A DNA stretch of 24,395 bases from a virus. Location of the stretch: the IMG/VR virus record IMGVR_UViG_3300042549_002688, positions 1 through 24,395 of that record; one strand, 5' to 3'. Positions 8,241 through 15,438 of the stretch are shown one piece after another. Within the stretch, counting starts at the first letter, position 1, and every line of letters starts with the position of its first letter. The notes beneath the pieces were generated by a model that worked only from the letters and a program-made list of their open reading frames with translations, searched no databases and was not told the DNA's origin. Made by a program: the position numbers and the translations under genes.

Positions 8241-8804
8241 TTAATAGAAATTGTTTACATAGTTATTACCATAGCAATTACATTTGTTTGCTATGAATTG
8301 GTTTAACATCCTATTTGCTTGGTTGTACAGTTTATTAGCTGTAGCAATAGCACAATTATTTGCAGCAGCAATAGATCCTTGTATAAAGAAATAGATGCTG
8401 TTTAAATCTACCATCTGTTGTTTTCTAATAGCTGCATCACATTCCATCATATCAAGTTTCATAAATGCACTATCAAACTTCTCTTGAAGTTGGTCAACAC
8501 GCATTATTGTTTTCTGTACAAAGTTTTGATATGCAGGAGCAACAGAGTATTTAATATAATAAACCCCATCAGGAAGTGGTAACAAAGCATCACCAACTGA
8601 AGTTAGTCCTAATGAAGCAGAAGTGTAAATATTGAAGTCATTTATGTTAAATGGAAGGCTGACTAGACCAAATCCTGGAACATCTATTTCTATTGTAGGA
8701 GCACTGACAGGGGGAGAAGCTGGGTAGGTTGATGCATCAGCAATACCCAACGTTTGTACGTTGTACGTAGGAATTACTAAAAAGTCTAATTTCAAGTCTG
8801 CCAT
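8241..8804 (-). CDS. Virion structural protein of crAss-like type, 187 aa
   Basis: Residues 1-100 are beta-type with Pro/Gly-rich turns (ASPPVSAPTIEIDVPGFG, then 'LPLPDGVYYIKYSVAP'), like an immunoglobulin-like or fibre-head domain. Residues 100-165 are helical (MRVDQLQEKFDSAFMKLDMM) with cysteines, ending in an Asn/Tyr/Cys-rich tail. It is encoded directly after the hairpin that follows the 385-aa structural gene and just before the zinc-ribbon gene. Such beta-domain plus helical-tail proteins are typical of head or tail decoration proteins. The precise role is unknown. Confidence 0.55.
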   Translation of the reverse strand: MADLKLDFLVIPTYNVQTLGIADASTYPASPPVSAPTIEIDVPGFGLVSLPFNINDFNIYTSASLGLTSVGDALLPLPDGVYYIKYSVAPAYQNFVQKTIMRVDQLQEKFDSAFMKLDMMECDAAIRKQQMVDLNSIYFFIQGSIAAANNCAIATANKLYNQANRMLNQFIANKCNCYGNNYVNNFY

Positions 8805-8819
8805 ATTCTTCTAAATAAA

Positions 8820-8860
8820 TAAGCCAGAGGATTTGAGAAGATCCTCTCACCTCTGGCTTA
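8820..8860 (-). terminator. 11-bp hairpin after the 385-aa structural gene (terminator or RNA-processing stem)
   Basis: TAAGCCAGAGG (8820-8830) pairs perfectly with CCTCTGGCTTA (8850-8860) around a 19-nt loop that can itself pair further. On the minus strand it is followed by TTTATTTAG, only moderately T-rich. It may terminate partially, or stabilise the upstream message, so that the 385-aa protein is made in excess over the genes beyond. Confidence 0.55.
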
Positions 8861-8891
8861 GGTTATATGATATTGTTTCTACTACTTCTTA

Positions 8892-10049
8892 TTAAGGAAC
8901 AAGAGTGGTAGTGCTTGAAGTTGTAGGCCATATAGTGGTAGTTGTAGAGGTAGTGCTTACACAAGCATTATCACTAGCAACAAGACCAAGACCAGCTTCA
9001 AGAACAGCTTCAATTGCAGCACTCAACGCTTGAGGAGCAGCAATGATCACCATGCTATCTTCTTTAATATAATCACCCCAAGAATAAGCAGATTTGTCAT
9101 ATTCGTTGAACTTGATGTAGTAGGTATCGTAGGTAGTACCATCAGAAACCCAAGACTCAAAGTTCTCGTTATAACCTGCCATTCTGTAAAGATGCTTCAA
9201 GTAACCTGCTTGATAGCTGTAGAAGTTCTTTTCGAGCTGGATAATCTCATCAGAAGTACCTGAAGGATAAGAAGCACGTTGAGTAACTTGAGCATCAGCA
9301 ACAATGTTACAAGCATCTGCTACAATGAAGTCAGCAGTAGTAGCTGGTCCACTGTACACGAAAGTACGGAACCACATTCTGTCATACTCCCAAGGGAATG
9401 CAGCAACATCACAAGGCTGACCATACTTGGTAAGAGGCTTACCAGAAATACGGAGGATAGCGTTTGCATCGTTACCAATTCTTTGGAATTGATAGAAATC
9501 GTTAAAGTTGATATTGTCTGGGTTGTTACCAGGAGCTTGAAGAGTCAATTGAAAAATAAACTGATCAATCAATGCAGGAACATCAACATTAACACAAGGA
9601 TCACCACCACACTCACAACAAGGAGCTTGAACTGTTACAGAGCGAGTGAAACCATTGAAATACAATGTATCAAGGTAAGAAGAATGTGCACGAAGTGTAA
9701 GTGTTACAATATCACCACACTGTACATTCCAACCAGATACATCTGTTACTTGTGTAGCAGGAAGAGGACAACCAGTCACCTTGTACCACTCAGTAACGTT
9801 AGATTTACAAGTACCATCAATACAACCAGCGATCTTGTCAGAACGCTTTGAACCTTGAAGATATGTGTTTGTTCTACCTTGAGCTAAATAAAAGTATGGT
9901 TTAGCAGCGATGTTACCAGCGTTTGCAACACTGTAATCACTTCTAAAGATACCGAATTGACCTGCGGTCAAGTTTTGCGTAGAACCAGAGCTAGGTAGAG
10001 TGTTTCCTACTGGCACTACGAAAAGCGTAGTTAATGAGAAATCAGCCAT
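8892..10049 (-). CDS. Probable major virion structural protein with Thr-rich tail, 385 aa
   Basis: No enzyme motif. The N-terminus (MADFSLTTLFVVPVGNTLPS) and a run of beta-rich sequence, with 'YFYLAQGRTNTYLQGSKRSDKI' and a cysteine cluster at about residues 147-157 (PCCECGGDPC), suggest an extracellular-style folded virion protein. The C-terminus is a low-complexity Ser/Thr tail (STTSTTTTIWPTTSSTTTLV). The coding sequence has a more even base composition than its neighbours and is followed by a stable hairpin, both compatible with high expression. An auxiliary capsid, collar or tail protein is plausible. No family name can be given with confidence. Confidence 0.6.
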   Translation of the reverse strand: MADFSLTTLFVVPVGNTLPSSGSTQNLTAGQFGIFRSDYSVANAGNIAAKPYFYLAQGRTNTYLQGSKRSDKIAGCIDGTCKSNVTEWYKVTGCPLPATQVTDVSGWNVQCGDIVTLTLRAHSSYLDTLYFNGFTRSVTVQAPCCECGGDPCVNVDVPALIDQFIFQLTLQAPGNNPDNINFNDFYQFQRIGNDANAILRISGKPLTKYGQPCDVAAFPWEYDRMWFRTFVYSGPATTADFIVADACNIVADAQVTQRASYPSGTSDEIIQLEKNFYSYQAGYLKHLYRMAGYNENFESWVSDGTTYDTYYIKFNEYDKSAYSWGDYIKEDSMVIIAAPQALSAAIEAVLEAGLGLVASDNACVSTTSTTTTIWPTTSSTTTLVP

Positions 10050-10076
10050 TTTATGCTATTTTAATGATTAAAAAAC

Positions 10077-10808
10077 TTATTCGTTTGTCTGTATCCTGTA
10101 GATTGAACTCTGGACAGCAGACTGATTTTCGGTGTACATTGCAAGATTTTGAACTGTCAAGTCTAGAAGTTCATCCTCTAGATATGTCTCAAGTTCACAA
10201 TCTTGATTGAATGATGGTTCACCATCAAGCATTATGTATCCTTCTTTATTAATGTACTGAGGATACCTCATGTACATTATGTAAATTTTAGTTGGTGTAA
10301 ATGTACCATCTGTAAAGACACTTATCTCATCAGATGATAGGAAGTTAAAGGTTTCTTGATATTCAAAAGATGGCTTGTAGTGATCATTGTTTAAAATGAA
10401 CTGTAAGTCGCCATGCTTTGACAAATCTCTATTAACCCATATTATTCTATCTTTGCATCTTCCTTTATCAGCTAATATGTAACTATCTAAATAGAACATA
10501 TACTTAGGAGCAAGTGCATGCAAAGAAGCATACCACTGGTGAACCTCTTCGTTCTTTAATTTTAAATCAAGAGGTTGATGATTATAAGATTCTACTAAAC
10601 TCTGGAGATCTTCATACCTTTTCTTAAAGGCATCCAATCCCAGACCAGAAACAGTACTTATACCATCAACCTTCTGCTTTATTAATTTAATCTGAGCTTC
10701 ATTCAAAGCCAAGATCTTATCTTCTAATACTATCTGCTGATGTTCGTTGGTTGATAGCTTATTTAGTTTCTGATCTATCTTGTACAACAAACTATCTACA
10801 GGTATCAT
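10077..10808 (-). CDS. Structural protein of the head/vertex region with N-terminal coiled coil, 243 aa
   Basis: Residues 1-50 form a clear amphipathic helix (SLLYKIDQKLNKLSTNEHQQ, then 'KILALNEAQIKLIKQKV'). After it comes a globular part with 'LAPKYMFYLDSYILADKGRC', 'HGDLQFILNNDHYKPSFEYQ', and beta strands around 'TPTKIYIMYMRYPQYI'. I recognise this from proteins encoded close to the capsid gene in crAss-like phages, but no function is known to me. Its ATG overlaps the upstream gene's stop by 4 bp (ATGA). A role in the head, the portal vertex or the attachment of head fibres is inferred. Confidence 0.55.
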   Translation of the reverse strand: MIPVDSLLYKIDQKLNKLSTNEHQQIVLEDKILALNEAQIKLIKQKVDGISTVSGLGLDAFKKRYEDLQSLVESYNHQPLDLKLKNEEVHQWYASLHALAPKYMFYLDSYILADKGRCKDRIIWVNRDLSKHGDLQFILNNDHYKPSFEYQETFNFLSSDEISVFTDGTFTPTKIYIMYMRYPQYINKEGYIMLDGEPSFNQDCELETYLEDELLDLTVQNLAMYTENQSAVQSSIYRIQTNE

Positions 10809-11773
10809 ACAGAAGCTAATTTTTTACTTTTTAATTTTTGTTCTAGGGTGAGTAATTCATCTTGATTATCCTCATCTGCAAGGAACTTTACCAATTCCTC
10901 TTCATCAATAGCCACTTCATATTCACCTTCGTATATCCTTCCATTAGGTTTAGTTCTATAAACCGAATGTGACAAAGCTTGCTTAACTAAGTCTTTAATA
11001 TGGAGTAAGTTTTCCTTCATGTCTGCAAATCTTCCAAATATCTCAACTGGATTGAGACCTTGGTATTTACCATTCTTGAATTCTGTTTGTTTGAGGAGAT
11101 TGTCCACTTGATTATACACAGCTTCTTCTTTTGTATCTTCTGTCACTGGTAAACCTAGCAAACGAGCAACCTTTCTCTTTTTCTCAGGAGTCATAGAGTC
11201 AAACTTAACAATAGCTTTATTGATAAGTTGTTTCTTCTTGAACATCACTGCGTTTTCAATATCTTCATCAGCTACATAAAACTGTGTTTCTGCTGGAAAC
11301 TCACCACGTTCCCAAGCTTGATAAGAGCTTGCGATTGTTGGGTGAACACGTAACCAGGCAAAAGCTAGTTCCTGTAGAGGAACAGAAAGATCGAAATAAT
11401 TATCTCCATCTACAAGTTTTACTGGTTGTACATGCAGCACATCATCTGTAGAAGTTGAGAGTCCATAGTTCCAAAACTTAGAACGTGGTCCAAGATCAAT
11501 ACCACCAAGGGCATTTTGAAGCTTGTCACGAAGAGCTGTTACACGCTCAACCTCAATTTCTCTTTCAGTTGAATCACCAATTCTTCTAATGTAGGCAGCT
11601 TGTGGATCTAATCCTGTTCTATACTGACCATCAAGTTCTTTGTAAGGATACTTGAATACGCCTGTACCAGGGATTCTTGTTAGACCTTTTTGAGCCAAAC
11701 CGCTTTGCATTGTCTGCAACTGTGAGCTATTATACTCCTTCTTAATAGTGGAGATTTTTCCTGTCTTACCCAT
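10805..11773 (-). CDS. Virion-associated protein encoded next to the major capsid gene, 322 aa
   Basis: The protein is hydrophilic. An N-terminal part with conserved-looking 'TGVFKYPYKELDGQYRTGLD' (residues 38-57) is followed by an aromatic helix (ELAFAWLRVHPTIASSYQAW) and by charged helices rich in Lys/Glu (MTPEKKRKVARLLGLPVTED). The C-terminus is an acidic-then-basic helix. No membrane segment or enzyme motif is visible. The leader shares more than 30 bases of similarity with the scaffold gene's leader, including an identical 12-nt CCATATGTAGTT around the start (11770-11781). It is separated from the capsid gene by a 178-bp structured gap. A packaged or ejected protein, or a head assembly factor, are both possible. 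Confidence 0.5.
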   Translation of the reverse strand: MGKTGKISTIKKEYNSSQLQTMQSGLAQKGLTRIPGTGVFKYPYKELDGQYRTGLDPQAAYIRRIGDSTEREIEVERVTALRDKLQNALGGIDLGPRSKFWNYGLSTSTDDVLHVQPVKLVDGDNYFDLSVPLQELAFAWLRVHPTIASSYQAWERGEFPAETQFYVADEDIENAVMFKKKQLINKAIVKFDSMTPEKKRKVARLLGLPVTEDTKEEAVYNQVDNLLKQTEFKNGKYQGLNPVEIFGRFADMKENLLHIKDLVKQALSHSVYRTKPNGRIYEGEYEVAIDEEELVKFLADEDNQDELLTLEQKLKSKKLASV

Positions 11774-11804
11774 ATGTAGTTTATTTTAACTTGGTTTTAA
11801 TTTG

Positions 11805-11944
11805 CAGATGGGTCCCATCGAAGGGAATGCGACTGGGAGACACCCCAATCCATCCATCTGTAGTTTGAGGAGAGCCCTCCAAAGGTGGGAGGTAGGTAGG
11901 AGGGCTCTTCTCGGTAGGAATTGTCTAGAGATACTATCTCTAGA
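11805..11944 (-). other. Structured intercistronic region after the major capsid gene
   Basis: Three hairpins fill most of this 178-bp gap. TCTAGAGAT (11924-11932) pairs with ATCTCTAGA (11936-11944) about 7 bp after the capsid stop. A 14-bp stem with one imperfect pair (11867-11880 with 11899-11912) has an 18-nt loop. CAGATGG (11805-11811) pairs with CCATCTG (11854-11860) and encloses further short repeats. No T tract follows any stem on the minus strand, so simple termination is not obvious. mRNA stabilisation or processing is more likely. Reading frames across the gap look like noise. Confidence 0.6.
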
Positions 11945-11951
11945 GAGGTTA

Positions 11952-13505
11952 TTAGAACTGTGGGATTTCCTCAATAAGAACTGTACGAGACAAATCCTCA
12001 ATGAATACATCGCAACGATCTTTCATCCAAATTTCATAACCAGGGAACTTGTTAGCAGAGCTCATACCCTGAGACTTAGCAAAGCCTAAGTGGTGACGAG
12101 TTCCATCAATATATCCCCAAGTCATGGAAGGTGCTCCTTTCATTCTCACTTCACGGATGTTGTTCACCATTGAACCATCGCTCATTGGAGATACATCAAA
12201 CACCATGAATACAGGAGTAGATTTTTTATTCTGACCGAATTCAAGGTTAGATTGTGGAAGATCCAACTCTTTCAAGTGAATCAACTCAACACGACCAGTC
12301 TCACGGGTAACCATTGCATCGAATGCAAAGTTATAAGTGATATGCTGACCTTCGCCTTGCATATAACGATTTCCAGAATCAGCCATGAAGGTAAGACCAC
12401 TGTTCAAAGCGTCATTCTTCAAAGCTTGTTGGAATACATCAAATCCAGCTTCGTTAGTGTACATTTTAACTCTACGATCTTTAACATCAACCCTTCTGTA
12501 GAACAAATCACCAAATACAGAACGAATCAAGTTAGCAGAGAATTCACCACGATTATATTGTACCAAGTTACCGTTGTTACGCATTCTGTGATAAACACCA
12601 GCAGAAGTACGCTTCAATTCTTGCTTGCTACCATTTGTTTTAACAGTGCCTGGCTTAGCCCAAATCATACGCTTAACTTTCAATTCAAGCATAGACTTAC
12701 GCATCCAGAACTCGATGAATGGTTCCCATTTAACATCGTTTCTTGTAAGAGGAAGTTGATTCCTACGCTGTGGAGCATAAACAAGGATGTCAAGAGGCTT
12801 ACCAGAAGCATCACGCATCATTTTGTCATCAGCCCACTCAGTGATCTTGTGCTCAAAACCATATGCAGAACCTAAAGATTCAAACATAGTGATTTGCTCA
12901 CCAAGACGAGGGAGACCAAGCAAATCTTGATCGAACTCACCAATAGCAGCATCAACAAGCTCAAGTTCAATACCATACTGCAAGAAAGTAGGAGATACGA
13001 AATCTACAGTAGGATTGTCACTGATAAGAGTGAAAGAATAAAGGAAGCCCATGTTCCAAGGAACTGGATCCTTGATAACATAGAAACGAGGACCATACTG
13101 ACGAGAACCAACAGAAATGATAGCGTTCTTAGAGAACTCATTGGTATCAAGTACCAATTGGAATTCTTGACCATCGATACCAGGCTTAGACAGCTCAGCT
13201 GTAGAAGTAGGGATGTCAATGATCTTTGGGAACTTGTATGGAACTGCAACTTGCCATTTCCATGCATCACTGTTGTTGTCAATGTAATAAGGGGTTGACT
13301 TGTTGATCATGTCCAAGAAGTCATTGCTATAGAGGGAGCTCTGAGTATAGAGACTGATGATCTTTTTGTCATAGTCAGCTGGCTCAGTTGAGTGGAAGCT
13401 CTCCAGGTGGTTAGCATCGGTAAGCTTACCAACTGCACGCTTATCCATAGAAGCCACCCTAGCATACGTAAATCCAGTTAAACCTGGGATTGTTTGAATT
13501 GCCAT
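11952..13505 (-). CDS. Major capsid protein, 517 aa
   Basis: Length and sequence fit the crAss-like major capsid protein, which has an HK97 fold and assembles the icosahedral head. The N-terminus (MAIQTIPGLTGFTYARVASM) is followed by an extended arm with 'LESFHSTEPADYDKKIISLY', then beta strands and a long domain with 'QRRNQLPLTRNDVKWEPFIE'. It ends in 'RDCVFIED'-type strands. There is no scaffold-like acidic region, because the scaffold is a separate gene immediately upstream (gap 36 bp). Codon composition is more even and richer in C than in the neighbours, as expected for the most highly expressed gene. Strong hairpins follow the stop codon. The family call rests on sequence recognition and on its place after scaffold, portal and TerL. 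Confidence 0.85.
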   Translation of the reverse strand: MAIQTIPGLTGFTYARVASMDKRAVGKLTDANHLESFHSTEPADYDKKIISLYTQSSLYSNDFLDMINKSTPYYIDNNSDAWKWQVAVPYKFPKIIDIPTSTAELSKPGIDGQEFQLVLDTNEFSKNAIISVGSRQYGPRFYVIKDPVPWNMGFLYSFTLISDNPTVDFVSPTFLQYGIELELVDAAIGEFDQDLLGLPRLGEQITMFESLGSAYGFEHKITEWADDKMMRDASGKPLDILVYAPQRRNQLPLTRNDVKWEPFIEFWMRKSMLELKVKRMIWAKPGTVKTNGSKQELKRTSAGVYHRMRNNGNLVQYNRGEFSANLIRSVFGDLFYRRVDVKDRRVKMYTNEAGFDVFQQALKNDALNSGLTFMADSGNRYMQGEGQHITYNFAFDAMVTRETGRVELIHLKELDLPQSNLEFGQNKKSTPVFMVFDVSPMSDGSMVNNIREVRMKGAPSMTWGYIDGTRHHLGFAKSQGMSSANKFPGYEIWMKDRCDVFIEDLSRTVLIEEIPQF

Positions 13506-13541
13506 TTGTGTTATCTTTTAAATTAAAGGTTATAAATAAAA

Positions 13542-14789
13542 TTAAATGAACCAAGAATTAGGCTTGCTTGATTTACTATTGCTAGATTTCACTGAAGATT
13601 TGGAAGCTTGTCTAGCTACCTCACCAAAAAGATCATTTGACTTCTTGGTAATTCCTGTTTTCTGAATTGTGGATAGTGTTGGATCTTTCTCAATTATCTT
13701 AAGAAGAAGAGCAACCTTCACCTTCATTTCATGATTTTCAGGACGCTTCAGTTCTAGTATTGTACGGTCAAAGTCTGTAAGTGTTTCTCCAGACGATGTC
13801 TTATACTTATCTACTAGAAGGAAATCTTGTAGTTCGCTAGCAAGTTTTGGGTTTAAAGGAATACCATCAAACTCTTTTTGTTTGAGCTTATCCTGTAACA
13901 CCGTTTGTACATTAGCAACATATTGCTGTTTGTACGCTTGTTGTTGTTGTAATTGTTTCTCTCTTTCCTGTTCCATTTGTTGGAGCTTTGCAGCTTCCTT
14001 CTTAACAAGCACTTTGTGGTGCTTTGTAGCAACAGTTTCGAGATCACCATAGTTTTTCAAACGCTCAACTTCTGTTGTAATATCTTCAGGATCAAATCCT
14101 TGATCAGCTAAAGCTTGCTTGATGATTGACACTTGATTATTCTCTTGTGACAAATCCATCTCTGAAAAACTCTGTATTTGATTATATGTGCCGAAATATT
14201 CCTTAGGGTCAACACCCTTTACAAAGATGGCATCAAAGGCTTGTTGGTAATCTTCACCAAACTGACCAATGAAATTATTCACCACCTCAATTGCACCTTT
14301 TTTCTTTTCTAGGTTGAATCTCTCAAGAAATTCCTCAGGAGTAGATACTGGTGTATCTTCCTCATCATCTTCTTTTGAGAAGACTCCTAGTTTAAAAAGG
14401 TCTCTAGATAGAGCTGTGAACTGACTAACTGTTTCTTCTTCCTCATCACTTCCTTCTTCTGAAGATTCTTCAGTCTTAGGAGTTGTGGGTTTTTTAACTT
14501 CTTTAGTATCAGCTTCTTCCTCTTCTTCATCATCATCTGCATATAAAAAACTCTGTATGTCAACCTTCTCTTCCTCTTTCTCTTCCAGAGGAGCAGGGGT
14601 ACCCTTTACAGCTTTCTTTTCAGGAACTGATGGAGTTGGTTCATCGATATTTTTAATGTCGTCAGGAGAACCTGTGGCGGTTTCAGGAGACATCAGATCG
14701 TTCAAAAGATCTGCATTACCCATTCCCATTTCCATTGTGTTCTCAATGCTGAAGTTTCCAAATGATGGATTATCTAGATTTTCGGCCAT
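13542..14789 (-). CDS. Capsid scaffolding protein, 415 aa
   Basis: The first 150 residues are extremely acidic and low in complexity (runs such as DDDEEEEEAD and EESSEEGSDEEEE), with Pro-rich linkers. The middle is a Gln/Glu/Lys coiled coil (QQMEQEREKQLQQQQAYKQQ, near residues 270-290). The last 40 residues are basic and Ser/Lys-rich (SKSSVKSSNSKSSKPNSWF), suitable for binding capsid subunits. Acidic body, coiled coil and basic C-terminus directly upstream of the capsid gene is the standard profile of a phage scaffold. It is the first gene after a promoter at 14819-14849, giving a scaffold-capsid unit. No protease motif is visible. Confidence 0.8.
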   Translation of the reverse strand: MAENLDNPSFGNFSIENTMEMGMGNADLLNDLMSPETATGSPDDIKNIDEPTPSVPEKKAVKGTPAPLEEKEEEKVDIQSFLYADDDEEEEEADTKEVKKPTTPKTEESSEEGSDEEEETVSQFTALSRDLFKLGVFSKEDDEEDTPVSTPEEFLERFNLEKKKGAIEVVNNFIGQFGEDYQQAFDAIFVKGVDPKEYFGTYNQIQSFSEMDLSQENNQVSIIKQALADQGFDPEDITTEVERLKNYGDLETVATKHHKVLVKKEAAKLQQMEQEREKQLQQQQAYKQQYVANVQTVLQDKLKQKEFDGIPLNPKLASELQDFLLVDKYKTSSGETLTDFDRTILELKRPENHEMKVKVALLLKIIEKDPTLSTIQKTGITKKSNDLFGEVARQASKSSVKSSNSKSSKPNSWFI

Positions 14790-14818
14790 ATGTAGTTCTA
14801 TTTATTTGGTTTTCAATG

Positions 14819-14849
14819 TAAAAGTATATCACTATTAGCTATTAACAAA
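14819..14849 (-). promoter_or_regulatory. Candidate promoter for scaffold and capsid genes
   Basis: On the minus strand TTTG (14849-14846), 19 nt, then TACTTTTA (14826-14819) matches TTTG-N19-TAnnTTTG at all but the last base of the -7 box. The predicted transcript would begin about 22 nt before the scaffold ATG at 14789. The A-rich leader that follows resembles the one before the gene at 11773. It lies just after a hairpin (14861-14890), which parallels the hairpin-then-promoter layout at 6222-6337. Confidence 0.5.
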
Positions 14850-14860
14850 GACATGGAACA

Positions 14861-14890
14861 CTATATTGCTCAATATTCGAGATAATATAG
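14861..14890 (-). terminator. Hairpin after the SPFH gene, weak terminator or processing stem
   Basis: CTATATT (14861-14867) pairs with AATATAG (14884-14890), and the inner CTC (14869-14871) pairs with GAG (14879-14881). It lies between the SPFH stop codon and the scaffold promoter. There is no T tract after it on the minus strand, so complete termination is doubtful. Confidence 0.4.
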
Positions 14891-14907
14891 CATTATTATT
14901 TTTTACT

Positions 14908-15438
14908 CTAATCAAGTTTGTTTAGAAAAGAGTCGTTTATTATCCTGAAACTGCGTATAGGAGCTATGTCTGTAAGGGTCACTTGCTGAATATCAACACC
15001 CCACTTTCTAGCCTCAACCCTCACCTTCTTTGTAAGAACAACATCAATTTCAGGATCAACGCATTGTTCTAAAGGAAGTGATATGATAATGTTCTTTATA
15101 ATGGACTGTGTCATGTCAGCCAAAGCATCCTGAGCATCAAACACCTCAAGAAGAAAAACCTTTACATCAGATATCTTATATTTAATCACTCCTTTCACCA
15201 CAATGTTCTGTTTATCCTGTGTGTACAAGGACTGTGGAGCAAGACTGAGTGTAGTTACTACCACATGCTGTGATATAACGTCATCAAATATTGGAAGTTT
15301 CACGTGGAACCCTGGTCCTAAAACTTTCTTGAACTTACCGTTTCTTAGAAGAACAGCTTGCTCATAGTCAGGAATTATCACAGCAGGTATGATGTAGTTC
15401 CACCACGAAGTGAGCAGATCTATGAGTTTATCAAACAT
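14908..15438 (-). CDS. SPFH/band-7 domain protein (stomatin/prohibitin-like), 176 aa
   Basis: A hydrophobic stretch at residues 8-22 (LLTSWWNYIIPAVII) is followed by the SPFH signature: 'VLLRNGKFKKVLGPGFHVKL' (29-48), 'TQDKQNIVVKGVIKYKISDV' (73-92), a helix around 'DALADMTQSIIKNIIISLPL', and 'GVDIQQVTLTDIAP' (147-160). Cellular relatives (stomatin, prohibitin, HflK/HflC) sit in membranes and form ring-shaped cages, often regulating proteases. This copy is short: it has the membrane anchor and SPFH domain but not the long C-terminal coiled coil. It sits between portal and scaffold, its start sharing a base with the portal stop (TAATG). Other tailed phages often carry the head maturation protease here. 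A head-assembly platform or a membrane-acting factor are both possible. Confidence 0.75.
   Translation of the reverse strand: MFDKLIDLLTSWWNYIIPAVIIPDYEQAVLLRNGKFKKVLGPGFHVKLPIFDDVISQHVVVTTLSLAPQSLYTQDKQNIVVKGVIKYKISDVKVFLLEVFDAQDALADMTQSIIKNIIISLPLEQCVDPEIDVVLTKKVRVEARKWGVDIQQVTLTDIAPIRSFRIINDSFLNKLD

Noticed and set aside
9279-9851. 190-codon plus-strand frame opposite the 385-aa structural gene
   Set aside because: Shadow frame produced by the even codon composition of the highly expressed minus-strand gene.
11786-12089. Short frames on both strands across the gap behind the capsid gene
   Set aside because: They run through the hairpins, have biased Arg/Ser/Leu content and no plausible start context; the gap is better read as structured RNA.
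12252-12875. Long open frame (207 codons) on the plus strand opposite the capsid gene
   Set aside because: Antisense to a well-supported capsid gene. Its translation has no domain-like pattern and an odd Thr/Ser/Ile-rich composition, and there is no leader or operon context.
13600-14790. Acidic and Gln-rich repeats in the scaffold gene as possible repeat element
   Set aside because: They are normal low-complexity coding sequence of a scaffold protein, not DNA-level repeats.
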